Assembly: GCF_026241135.1 (NCBI RefSeq)
Contig: NZ_JAPFGA010000006.1
Location: 164,778 to 228,777, forward strand
DNA: 64,000 nt
Direction: 5' to 3'
Origin: Galbibacter kalidii
GTDB lineage: Bacteria > Bacteroidota > Bacteroidia > Flavobacteriales > Flavobacteriaceae
This document shows, piece by piece, positions 54,950 through 61,542 of this stretch; the stretch's first letter is position 1, and each line of letters begins with the position of its first letter. The notes beneath the pieces were generated by a model that did no database searches, was not told where the DNA came from, and was given only the letters and a program-made list of their open reading frames with translations. The position numbers were made by a program, and so were the translations under genes.

Positions 54950-54990
54950 AAAAGTGGTCTTATTCATAGATAAGGGCACTTTTATTTTTT
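54950..54990 (+). terminator. Terminator after the AhpD-like gene
   Basis: AAAAGTGGTCTTAT and ATAAGGGCACTTTT form a long stem with one internal mismatch pair (54950-54983), followed by ATTTTTT. Confidence 0.8.
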
Positions 54991-54994
54991 CTGA

Positions 54995-55063
54995 TTGGCA
55001 ATATTAAAAGGTTAATTTGTCATTTTTGCCTGTTTTAACTTGATTCTAAACAACATAATTTTA
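54995..55063 (+). promoter_or_regulatory. Putative AraC operator-promoter, motif B
   Basis: The motif spans 54995-55038 and the -7-like TAATTTTA 55056-55063, with the same 17-base gap as motifs A and C. It lies after the terminator of the AhpD-like gene, so it starts a new transcript. That transcript meets a hairpin at 55110 only about 45 bases later. Confidence 0.55.
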
Positions 55064-55109
55064 TCATCATCAATCAAAAGACAAACAGTGAAATTTAATT
55101 AGGTATAGG

Positions 55110-55138
55110 ACAGCGCTCTGATAATTAGGGCGCTGTTT
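55110..55138 (+). terminator. Hairpin terminator just after motif B
   Basis: ACAGCGC (55110-55116) pairs with GCGCTGT (55130-55136), followed by TT and AT-rich DNA. No gene is seen between motif B and this hairpin. The T tract is short, so termination may be partial. Confidence 0.5.
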
Positions 55139-55183
55139 AATGTGGTTTTTAGAATCTCAAAACCATAAAAGTTCAAAAAAAAC

Positions 55184-55230
55184 TTGCGCAGTTAAATAGT
55201 TGCGTATATATTTGCAGTCAAATAACTGCA
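55184..55230 (+). promoter_or_regulatory. ArsR-operon promoter with two operator copies
   Basis: TTG (55184-55186), 20 bases, TATATTTG (55207-55214) form the promoter. Two 18-base near-palindromes, CGCAGTTAAATAGTTGCG (55187-55204) and TGCAGTCAAATAACTGCA (55213-55230), sit either side of the -7 box with 26 bases between starts. They are strong candidates for autoregulation by the ArsR-type protein encoded four bases later. Confidence 0.65.
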
Positions 55231-55233
55231 TAA

Positions 55234-55557
55234 ATGAAATTAAGAAGAGACGTATTTCAGGCCATAGCCGACCCAACACGCAGAGCGATTATCACATTGG
55301 TGGCTGTTAATGCAATGACCCCAACAGCGATTGCCGAAAATTTCGATTCGTCAAGGCAGACCATTTCAAAACACATTCAAATTCTTACCGAATGCGAAAT
55401 ACTCAAGCAAAAGCAAAAAGGAAGGGAAATTTACTATCAGCTTGACCCAAACGGAATGAAAGAAATAGCTGACTTTATTGAACCTTTCAGAAAAATGTGG
55501 GATGCCCGATTTAACACCTTGGAATCCGTAATGAAAAAACGCCAACTAAAAAAATAG
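55234..55557 (+). CDS. ArsR-family winged-helix repressor
   Basis: A 107-residue repressor with the winged helix-turn-helix [20 protein letters not shown] and [20 protein letters not shown]. There are no metal-binding cysteine pairs; the single Cys does not form a known site. It belongs to the group that pairs with an AHSA1/SRPBCC protein and a DoxX protein, which follow at 5 and 7 bases. The near-palindromes directly upstream suggest it represses its own operon. The inducer is unknown. Confidence 0.92.
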   Translation: MKLRRDVFQAIADPTRRAIITLVAVNAMTPTAIAENFDSSRQTISKHIQILTECEILKQKQKGREIYYQLDPNGMKEIADFIEPFRKMWDARFNTLESVMKKRQLKK

Positions 55558-55561
55558 AATA

Positions 55562-56026
55562 ATGGAACAAAAAACAAAGGTCAATGCTGAGGAAGGCAAA
55601 CAAGAAATTTTAATAACTAGAGAATTTGACTTACCGGTAGAGCTCCTTTTTACCGCTTATGCAGAACCGGAAATAGTAGAGCAATGGATGGGGACAAAAG
55701 TGTTAAAACTTGAAAGTAAAAAACACGGCTGTTACCAGTTTGAAACCACAGATCCTAAAGGGAATAAACACGGCTTCAATGGTGTGATTCACGAGTTCTT
55801 ACCTAATCGGAAAATCATACGGACTTTTGAAATGGAAAATCGTCCTTTTGGTGTTCAGCTTGAAGTGTATGAATTTGAAAGATTGACCGAAAACACCAGT
55901 ATATTAAAACAACAAGTCATCTATCAGTCGGTTGCATATAGAGACGAAAATTTAAAATTACCGTTTAAACAAGGCATTAACTGGGCGCATAATCGACTAC
56001 AAGAAATTTTAAATAATCTAAAATAA
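55562..56026 (+). CDS. SRPBCC / AHSA1-domain protein
   Basis: A 154-residue START-like fold protein. The opening ILITREFDLPVELLFTAYAE and EPEIVEQWMGTK are the usual AHSA1 beginning. The central part shows GFNGVIHEFLPNRKIIRTFE. Such proteins have a hydrophobic ligand pocket. In ArsR-AHSA1-DoxX operons the role is uncharacterised, with the AHSA1 protein perhaps sensing or binding a lipophilic compound. It starts five bases after the ArsR gene. Confidence 0.88.
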   Translation: MEQKTKVNAEEGKQEILITREFDLPVELLFTAYAEPEIVEQWMGTKVLKLESKKHGCYQFETTDPKGNKHGFNGVIHEFLPNRKIIRTFEMENRPFGVQLEVYEFERLTENTSILKQQVIYQSVAYRDENLKLPFKQGINWAHNRLQEILNNLK

Positions 56027-56032
56027 CATATC

Positions 56033-56416
56033 ATGACAAAAAGAAACAAAATCATTTATTGGGTGTCCACCATTTTTCTTGCATTTGGAATGTTAGCAGG
56101 TGGTATACAACAATTGTTACAAATAGGCGGCTATGTAGATATTGTCAGTCAATTGGGTTATCCAATCTATTTATTGTCCATTTTGGGGTTCTGGAAAATA
56201 CTAGGGGTGGTAATCGTGCTTATTCCAAAAGTCCCTTTACTCAAAGAATGGGCTTACGCCGGGTTTTTCTTTGCTATGTCCGGAGCAGCAGCCTCACATA
56301 TAGCGATGGGGCAATCGTTTCAAGACGTTGTTCCTTCGTTAACACTTTTAATTATGATTGTAGTATCCTGGTATTTTAGACCAACCGATAGAAATATTCG
56401 TTCTGTAAAACAATAG
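56033..56416 (+). CDS. DoxX-like membrane protein
   Basis: A 127-residue protein with four membrane helices (about 8-25, 45-65, 70-90, 98-115). Family features are FGMLAGGIQQLLQIG and the helix end ILGFWKILGVVIVLIPKVPL. DoxX proteins are quinone-linked or act in redox homeostasis in some bacteria. Here it is third in the ArsR operon, seven bases after the AHSA1 gene and seven before trmO. Confidence 0.85.
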   Translation: MTKRNKIIYWVSTIFLAFGMLAGGIQQLLQIGGYVDIVSQLGYPIYLLSILGFWKILGVVIVLIPKVPLLKEWAYAGFFFAMSGAAASHIAMGQSFQDVVPSLTLLIMIVVSWYFRPTDRNIRSVKQ

Positions 56417-56423
56417 TCATAAA

Positions 56424-56822
56424 ATGAAACTAAAAAGCGTTGATGTAAAGCCAATAGGTTATATTATTTCACAATTGACCGATCTTAAGGATTGTCCTTT
56501 ACAGGAATCCGAAAATGCCCCGGAAGCATATTTAGAATTGCAGCCGCAATATACAGAAGGGATTAAAAACATTAAGGTTGGGGACAAAATAATCATACTG
56601 ACCTGGTTTCATTTGGCTGATCGAGAAACATTAAAGTGTCCTAAGCGTTACATGATTGGTTCAGAAGAATTTGGTGTGTTCTCTACGCGTTCTCCTGATA
56701 GGCCTAATCCCATTGGCTTGCACACGGTGACTATCATAGAAAAATTGAATAAACAAAAGATTAAAATATTCCCCATGGAAGCACTCGATGGAACACCTGT
56801 AATTGACATTAAACCAGTTTGA
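56424..56822 (+). CDS. trmO: TrmO-type tRNA (t6A37) N6-methyltransferase, short at the C-terminus
   Basis: TrmO methylates N6-threonylcarbamoyladenosine at position 37 of tRNA-Thr. The 132-residue product has the TsaA/TrmO barrel with the signature FGVFSTRSPDRPNPIGLHTV and the later ALDGTPVIDIKP. It stops right after IKPV, where short TrmO proteins usually carry about ten more residues. The stop (56820-56822) is one base before motif C, so the end may have been replaced by recombination. It is otherwise intact and translated in the DoxX operon. Confidence 0.85.
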   Translation: MKLKSVDVKPIGYIISQLTDLKDCPLQESENAPEAYLELQPQYTEGIKNIKVGDKIIILTWFHLADRETLKCPKRYMIGSEEFGVFSTRSPDRPNPIGLHTVTIIEKLNKQKIKIFPMEALDGTPVIDIKPV

Positions 56823-56823
56823 T

Positions 56824-56892
56824 GTGGCAATATCAAAAGGTTAATTTGTCGTTTTTGCCCGTTTTAATCTAACTCTATACCATATATTTTTG
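56824..56892 (+). promoter_or_regulatory. Putative AraC operator-promoter, motif C
   Basis: The motif spans 56824-56867; after 17 bases comes TATTTTTG (56885-56892), a perfect TAnnTTTG box. It differs from motif B at four of 44 positions. It precedes the 56950-58831 run of four genes, which I infer to be its targets. Confidence 0.6.
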
Positions 56893-56906
56893 TAAGAATC
56901 ATCATC

Positions 56907-56929
56907 ATCCTGACGATAAATGTCAGGAT
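56907..56929. repeat. Short palindrome in the leader after motif C
   Basis: ATCCTGAC and GTCAGGAT pair around a seven-base loop. It lies in the expected leader of the transcript from motif C, and belongs to the short CCT...AGG palindromes seen elsewhere in the window. Confidence 0.5.
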
Positions 56930-56949
56930 AAAATCAAAAAAAGACGCTT

Positions 56950-57216
56950 ATGCAAACAAAGACAAGCAGCTTTAAATCAAGTAAAGATGACAGAGCTAGA
57001 CTACATGTATTGGTGTTTGCGTCCACGATTAACCAAGAAGACAAAGTAGATAGGATATCTTGTGAACTACTTAAAATCGAAGGGGTTTATAGTGTGAATG
57101 TGGACCTAGAAGATTGGGAGAATATCCTTCGTGTAGAATGTGAATCGGAAAGACTTTCAGAAATCATTAAAGAAAAAGTATCAAAATTGGGCTTTGCATG
57201 TAAAGAGCTAGTGTGA
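56950..57216 (+). CDS. Small protein with a heavy-metal-associated-like fold but no metal motif
   Basis: An 88-residue protein. The stretch HVLVFASTINQEDKVDRISC then LKIEGVYSVNVDLED follows the beta-alpha-beta pattern of HMA/copper-chaperone domains. The metal-binding CxxC is absent: the region has VFASTIN where CxxC would lie. It may be a regulatory or protein-binding variant. It is the first gene after motif C and lies 15 bases before the next gene. The function is unknown. Confidence 0.7.
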   Translation: MQTKTSSFKSSKDDRARLHVLVFASTINQEDKVDRISCELLKIEGVYSVNVDLEDWENILRVECESERLSEIIKEKVSKLGFACKELV

Positions 57217-57231
57217 TAAAATCAGGTAATT

Positions 57232-57951
57232 ATGAGATTGTATATTTTAACTGTTGCCCTTTTGGTTTCTGCTCAAGCATTTTCTCAGAACAATATAAAT
57301 GCCTTTTTTGAATATGACATTAAAGATGGCATGAAAGAAAAGTTCATCAATGGTTACGAAAAAGACGTGGCATGGCAACTCTCGCAAGGTGACGATTGGT
57401 TGTGGGGAGCTTGGTTTGTTTTAAATGGAGAGCGCAGAGGCCGGTTTATAGATGTTACTCCCAATCACAATTGGGATGATTTTGATAATTGGATAATAAA
57501 TGGCGCAGAAAATTCAAGACATAACAACATTCATTGGATTCCTTATGTGCAAAATCCTTCAGGCAGTTACCAAGCCACGCTATTGAAACATAGTAATTAT
57601 AAAGAAAACTGGTTCACATCAAAATACCTTCAGGTCTATAAACTGGAAATAGAGCAAGGGGAGGAAGAAACTTTTAAGCATTTTTTACAAAAAGTAAAAC
57701 CTCTTATGGAGCAACGACTTCAAGGGCTTACTTTTCTATGGATGCAAAATATATCTGGCGGTAATATAAATGAACATTGGTTTCTTGTCTCTGTTGATGG
57801 ACTAAAAGATCTCAAAAAGTGCGAAAAACTATTCCTGTTTTCAAACGAGCAAAAAACATTGTCACAGCTTTACGGTAAAGCAGTCAATAAAAATATATCA
57901 GAATTATGGAAACATGTACCGAAGCTTAGTGTGTATGATAAAATTCAATAA
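57232..57951 (+). CDS. Secreted protein of unknown function, two similar halves
   Basis: A 239-residue exported protein (signal LLVSAQAFSQ-NNI). Two regions look alike in length and pattern: FFEYDIKDGMKEKFINGYEK near 20-40, and LQVYKLEIEQGEEETFKHFL near 130-150. Each could be a ferredoxin-like alpha/beta module, as in dimeric alpha/beta-barrel proteins. The middle is rich in Trp and Asn. No family is recognised. It is in the run with the SnoaL-like and EthD-like genes, five bases before the former. Confidence 0.65.
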   Translation: MRLYILTVALLVSAQAFSQNNINAFFEYDIKDGMKEKFINGYEKDVAWQLSQGDDWLWGAWFVLNGERRGRFIDVTPNHNWDDFDNWIINGAENSRHNNIHWIPYVQNPSGSYQATLLKHSNYKENWFTSKYLQVYKLEIEQGEEETFKHFLQKVKPLMEQRLQGLTFLWMQNISGGNINEHWFLVSVDGLKDLKKCEKLFLFSNEQKTLSQLYGKAVNKNISELWKHVPKLSVYDKIQ

Positions 57952-57956
57952 ATAAT

Positions 57957-58358
57957 ATGGATATCGAAGAAAATAAAGAGGTAGTCCTTCGTTTCAATAA
58001 AGAGTTTATCGAGCAGGGAAATGTAGATGTACTCAATGAGGTTGTATCAGAAAAATTTACCAACCACACCGTGCCTTCCGGTTATCCAAGCGACGTAAAT
58101 GGGCTCATTCAATTTGCTGAAATACTTCGTAAGGAGTTCCCCGATTTAAAAGTATTCGTTCACCAACAGACAGCCGGAAGTGACATGGTTTGTACACATA
58201 AAACCATTCAAGGAACCCATCTCGGAGAAATTATGGGACACCCACCAACCGGAAAGAAAGTAAAAATGACCGTAACAGATATGGTTCGGTTGAAAAACGG
58301 AAAATACATTGATCATTGGGCTGAAAATGACATCATACAAGTGATACAGTCACTATAG
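57957..58358 (+). CDS. SnoaL-like ester cyclase-family protein
   Basis: A 133-residue NTF2-fold protein. The start NKEVVLRFNKEFIEQGNVDV and the core GTHLGEIMGHPPTGKKVKMT match the SnoaL-like polyketide cyclase family. The His in VTDMVRLKNGKYIDHWAEND corresponds to the family's conserved residue. Substrate unknown. It starts five bases after the secreted protein and precedes the EthD-like gene. Confidence 0.86.
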   Translation: MDIEENKEVVLRFNKEFIEQGNVDVLNEVVSEKFTNHTVPSGYPSDVNGLIQFAEILRKEFPDLKVFVHQQTAGSDMVCTHKTIQGTHLGEIMGHPPTGKKVKMTVTDMVRLKNGKYIDHWAENDIIQVIQSL

Positions 58359-58399
58359 CGAAAAAAATTAACTCGTAAAACAACTAAAATCAATTTATT

Positions 58400-58831
58400 A
58401 TGACAACCAAAATCAAATTTTTATTGAGAGTCTTCGCCTTTATGGGCTTGATAAGTTGCAAAAATAGCCAACTTGAAAACCCATATATCTCAAATGGGAT
58501 ATTCAAAGTGGCAATACTTTACCCGAGCGGGGAAGGCAAAACCTTTGATATGGACTATTATGAAAAGAAGCATATGCCCATGGTAGCCGATTTTTTAGGC
58601 GAAAATTTAAAGTTCTATGAGATCGATAAAGGCGTAGCCGGCAGAATACCTAATGATAAGGTCCCTTTTGTAGCTATAGGCTATTTTTATATTAATGATG
58701 TTGCTGAATATAATGAAGCAATAGGACAAAATATAGATACAATTAGAAATGACTTTAAAAATTATACCAATATTAAGCCCGTTATACAGATAAGTGAAAT
58801 CAAACAGGTAGAGTACAATGACACAAAATAA
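58400..58831 (+). CDS. EthD-domain lipoprotein
   Basis: A 143-residue protein with a lipoprotein signal (MGLISC, Cys20) and an EthD dimeric alpha/beta-barrel domain. The domain core is MDYYEKKHMPMVADFLGENL, with the conserved His. EthD proteins commonly sit in oxidative or degradation operons controlled by AraC-type regulators. A lipidated version is unusual. It ends the run that begins after motif C. Confidence 0.82.
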   Translation: MTTKIKFLLRVFAFMGLISCKNSQLENPYISNGIFKVAILYPSGEGKTFDMDYYEKKHMPMVADFLGENLKFYEIDKGVAGRIPNDKVPFVAIGYFYINDVAEYNEAIGQNIDTIRNDFKNYTNIKPVIQISEIKQVEYNDTK

Positions 58832-58922
58832 GGAGTAGGGACAAGGTATTGTCTCGATAGAGTACTGAAGGAAAATCAAGATAAAAAACATTTGACTGAA
58901 GAACATAGAAAAAGATGGATGA

Positions 58923-59060
58923 GCCTCCTTTTTTCTTGAAACAGCAGATGAAATTCAATTGCCCAACGGAATGAAATCGGGAGATATTCTACAACTAAAT
59001 GGGCAATCAGAATTTTTCTTTAAAGAAAACAAAATTATAAAGATTAAGGATAATAACTAG
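58923..59060 (+). pseudogene. C-terminal remnant of a SnoaL/NTF2-like gene
   Basis: A 45-codon open frame ending in TAG reads FFLETADEIQLPNGMKSGDI and then QLNGQSEFFFKENKI. It resembles the C-terminal third of NTF2/SnoaL-type proteins and is preceded by a stop codon (TGA at 58920-58922). No start is visible. It is probably a decayed gene. Its last four bases overlap the end of the convergent PHP-domain gene. Confidence 0.4.
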
Positions 59061-60169
59061 AAAGAGCCCTTTAAAACAACCAGCGGATGATTTTTAGGAA
59101 CATTGACAGCATTCAATACTTCAAAAGACAAGCTGATATTTGACAGTCGGTCAATGGTTTTAACTTCAAAGGTGTTTTCGCCGGGTTTTATAGTTAATAA
59201 ATCTGCATGATCATGAAAGGTGTAATCAGACTTATTTTTTAGGCTAAAAGTTGTGCTACTTAAGTTTTCTATCGTGACTGTTAATACGTTTGATTTACCT
59301 GAATAAGAAGCATTTTTAATTTTTAATGAAGATTCAATTAATGGAATTAAAAACTCATCTCTCCCGATCAGTAAATCGTTAAAAGAAACAACGGTTCGTC
59401 TATTTTCCAAACCTTCTTTAATAGCATCCGCATTACGTTCTTTTGCAAACACCAGGGTTACAGGTCGGTGACCACCTTTGTTTACCTCGTAGTCCCAATC
59501 GATCAATCCGTGAATATCACTTGTACCCATGATGGTCATATTGTTGTCTAAGGCTATTTGTAAGGCTTCATCAGAATAGGTATACATATTAACTACTTCG
59601 ATTCCGTTCAGGAGCTCTTCCTTTATTAACATTTTGTGCATATCCGTAAGTTTAGCGACACCATCCGGGCGTTGGCTGACCCACGCAGGGTGATTCCAGA
59701 AAACGAAAGCTCCTTGTTTTTTGGCTTCTTTAAAAACAGCGACTGAGTCATCAATCAATAATTTATTGTTATCCTCCAGAAAAATAGCATTGTTGTGGCC
59801 CGGCGGCATGCTTCGGGTTATTTCGGAACCACGAACGATGATAAGGTCGTGATCCTTGGCCTCTTGAAGGGCTATTTCATGACTTCGATTACGATCAGGA
59901 TGAGGGATGTCAGCTTTATGGGGTTGATATTCCAGATGTTCTGTCAGTGATATGGCATCCAAACCGTCCATCAAAGCTTCCATCACCCGGATATTGGGCC
60001 ATACTTGTCCGTCAGAAAAAACAGTATGTTGATGAAAATCACATTTTAGTGTTTTATAAGCGGGGATGTCCGGAAATTCCAAGGCGCGCCCTAATCGATG
60101 ATCGTGTTCAGATTGTGCACATAGCATTGTGCAATAAAAGCTTACTAGGAGAGGTAGGATTTTTTTCAT
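59057..60169 (-). CDS. Secreted PHP-domain phosphoesterase (Sb-PDE-like)
   Basis: A 370-residue protein with a signal peptide (TMLCAQ-SEH) and the metal-binding motifs of a PHP domain: DFHQHTVFSDG, SLTEHLEY, and the later GTSDIHG. The C-terminal 110 residues form a beta domain. The whole resembles the Sb-PDE group, whose founding member cleaves organophosphate diesters; the native substrate here is unknown. It stands alone on the minus strand and its end overlaps the NTF2-like remnant. Confidence 0.82.
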   Translation of the reverse strand: MKKILPLLVSFYCTMLCAQSEHDHRLGRALEFPDIPAYKTLKCDFHQHTVFSDGQVWPNIRVMEALMDGLDAISLTEHLEYQPHKADIPHPDRNRSHEIALQEAKDHDLIIVRGSEITRSMPPGHNNAIFLEDNNKLLIDDSVAVFKEAKKQGAFVFWNHPAWVSQRPDGVAKLTDMHKMLIKEELLNGIEVVNMYTYSDEALQIALDNNMTIMGTSDIHGLIDWDYEVNKGGHRPVTLVFAKERNADAIKEGLENRRTVVSFNDLLIGRDEFLIPLIESSLKIKNASYSGKSNVLTVTIENLSSTTFSLKNKSDYTFHDHADLLTIKPGENTFEVKTIDRLSNISLSFEVLNAVNVPKNHPLVVLKGSF

Positions 60170-60301
60170 GAGAACCGTTTTTATTTCTCATAAAGTTACA
60201 GAAAGTAAGATTAATTCAGGATTAACAAGATGTAAATTAACTTTCAAATTAGATGCAGAGCCACTATTGATGCTGAATTACACCTTAAAAACAAAGAAAA
60301 G

Positions 60302-60766
60302 TTAATAAATAACGGCTCCTTTTAGGGATCGATCATACATGACAATACTACCAGCTACAGCAACATTCAAACTGAAGGTAGATTTAAATTGTACTAGCTT
60401 ATGGGATTTTTTAATGGCTTCATTACTCAAGCCGTGATCTTCAGCACCTAATAGGTAAACAGCTCTTCTCGGATGTTGAAAAGTTTCTAGCGGCTCGGCA
60501 TTTTCATTTAGCTCGACACCAATCAACAATGCACTTTTTGGCAGGTGTTGGTAAAAATCATCAAAAGTATCATAATGGAAATAGGGCATGGCACCAACCG
60601 CTTTATGAGTATCGCTTGCTTGTTTATGATATCGATTACCAATAGTGAAAATAAAGCTTGCTCCCATATTTTGTGCAGACCGCCATAACACCCCTAGATT
60701 TTCAGGTGTCTTCCCGTTTTGAATCCCGATACCAAAATATCCTTGTTCTAAGTTGTCTACAACCAT
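60302..60766 (-). CDS. SpoU/TrmH-family RNA methyltransferase
   Basis: A 154-residue SPOUT methyltransferase. Motif 1 is PENLGVLWRSAQNMGASFIF, motif 2 is YLLGAEDHGLSNEAI, and motif 3 is STFSLNVAVAGSIVMYDRSL. The knotted SAM-binding fold is complete. There is no extra N-terminal RNA-binding domain. It probably methylates a ribose in tRNA or rRNA, but the site cannot be named. It is a single gene on the minus strand. Confidence 0.88.
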   Translation of the reverse strand: MVVDNLEQGYFGIGIQNGKTPENLGVLWRSAQNMGASFIFTIGNRYHKQASDTHKAVGAMPYFHYDTFDDFYQHLPKSALLIGVELNENAEPLETFQHPRRAVYLLGAEDHGLSNEAIKKSHKLVQFKSTFSLNVAVAGSIVMYDRSLKGAVIY

Positions 60767-60969
60767 AAAAATTTATTGACCGCTTTTCTGTTTGGGTGTA
60801 AAATTAGATGTTTCCGGTATCATACTCAAAAAAGTACTTTTATTATTTTCCAAAGTTTTATGAAATTCTTTTCTGTAATGTGAATGTTCTGATGAGATAT
60901 ATTATTTATTGCACTCAAATCTCATTTGAGTCAATTTTATTAATACTTAATTATAAATACATTTAAAAA

Positions 60970-61035
60970 TGAAATCTGCACATTATATATTGTTGATAAT
61001 TGGTGTGCTTTTGCTACAGTTTACCAAAGCATAAA
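60970..61035 (+). pseudogene. Orphan signal-peptide fragment
   Basis: The frame MKSAHYILLIIGVLLLQFTK-A then a stop is a plain signal peptide with nothing after it. It looks like the 5' end of a lost exported-protein gene. The stretch 60767-60969 shows no gene; the remainder up to 61542 is this fragment, the IS200-type remnant and a terminator. Confidence 0.4.
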
Positions 61036-61166
61036 CGAAGGCAATATTAACAATCTACCCATACACAAGTATCATTTAATCATTAATAAAAAACGGTTAA
61101 TTATACCGGTATAGCTGTTGAGGCAATGACTATAGATGGGGGTATCCCGGAGCTTGTTCCGAATGA

Positions 61167-61387
61167 TTCTCCGAAGAAACAATCAGTGCAGTGAAAAGTA
61201 TAACAGCGAAAGAAATTTTCAGGCCTCATCCAGAAGTGAAACAGCTTCTTTGGGGTGGAAAATTATGGATGAGCAGATATTATGTCAATGGCAATATGCC
61301 AATGAGGAAGTCATAAAGAAACACCTTCATAATCAAGGTATTTCGGATTACGAAAAGATACATTCAAGTCAACTGTGGTTGTTTTGA
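61167..61387 (+). pseudogene. IS200/IS605-family transposase TnpA, frameshifted C-terminal remnant
   Basis: One frame reads SITAKEIFRPHPEVKQLLWG and then GGKLWMSRYY. A second frame, about 61285 on, continues QYANEEVIKKHLHNQG and ends IHSSQLWLF. Together they match the C-terminal half of Y1 (HUH) transposases of IS200 (compare ITAREIFxxHPEVKxxLWGG and NEEVIKxYVxNQG). A frameshift and missing N-terminus make it inactive. Intact IS ends were not recognised. Confidence 0.75.
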
Positions 61388-61449
61388 TATCTTGACGGCT
61401 CTGTCTTGAAGTAGTTCATTCTAGAATTCTGTGTTATTAAAAAACAAAA

Positions 61450-61466
61450 CCGCCTTAAAAAGACGG
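61450..61466 (-). terminator. Terminator of the XRE-pentapeptide gene
   Basis: On the minus strand CCGTCTT pairs with AAGGCGG (one U-G wobble), followed by TTTTGTTTTTT. It lies 77 bases after the stop at 61543. Confidence 0.6.
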
Positions 61467-61542
61467 CTATGGGGGTCAATATTTTATGAATTATAGGCTC
61501 GCGGAATGGTTACCAATGTTACCAACAGTGTTTTTGTCCTTT

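Noticed and set aside
61136..61387. 83-codon frame as a new small gene
   Set aside because: Its last third matches the IS200 TnpA C-terminus and the earlier part matches it only in another frame, so it is a frameshifted remnant.
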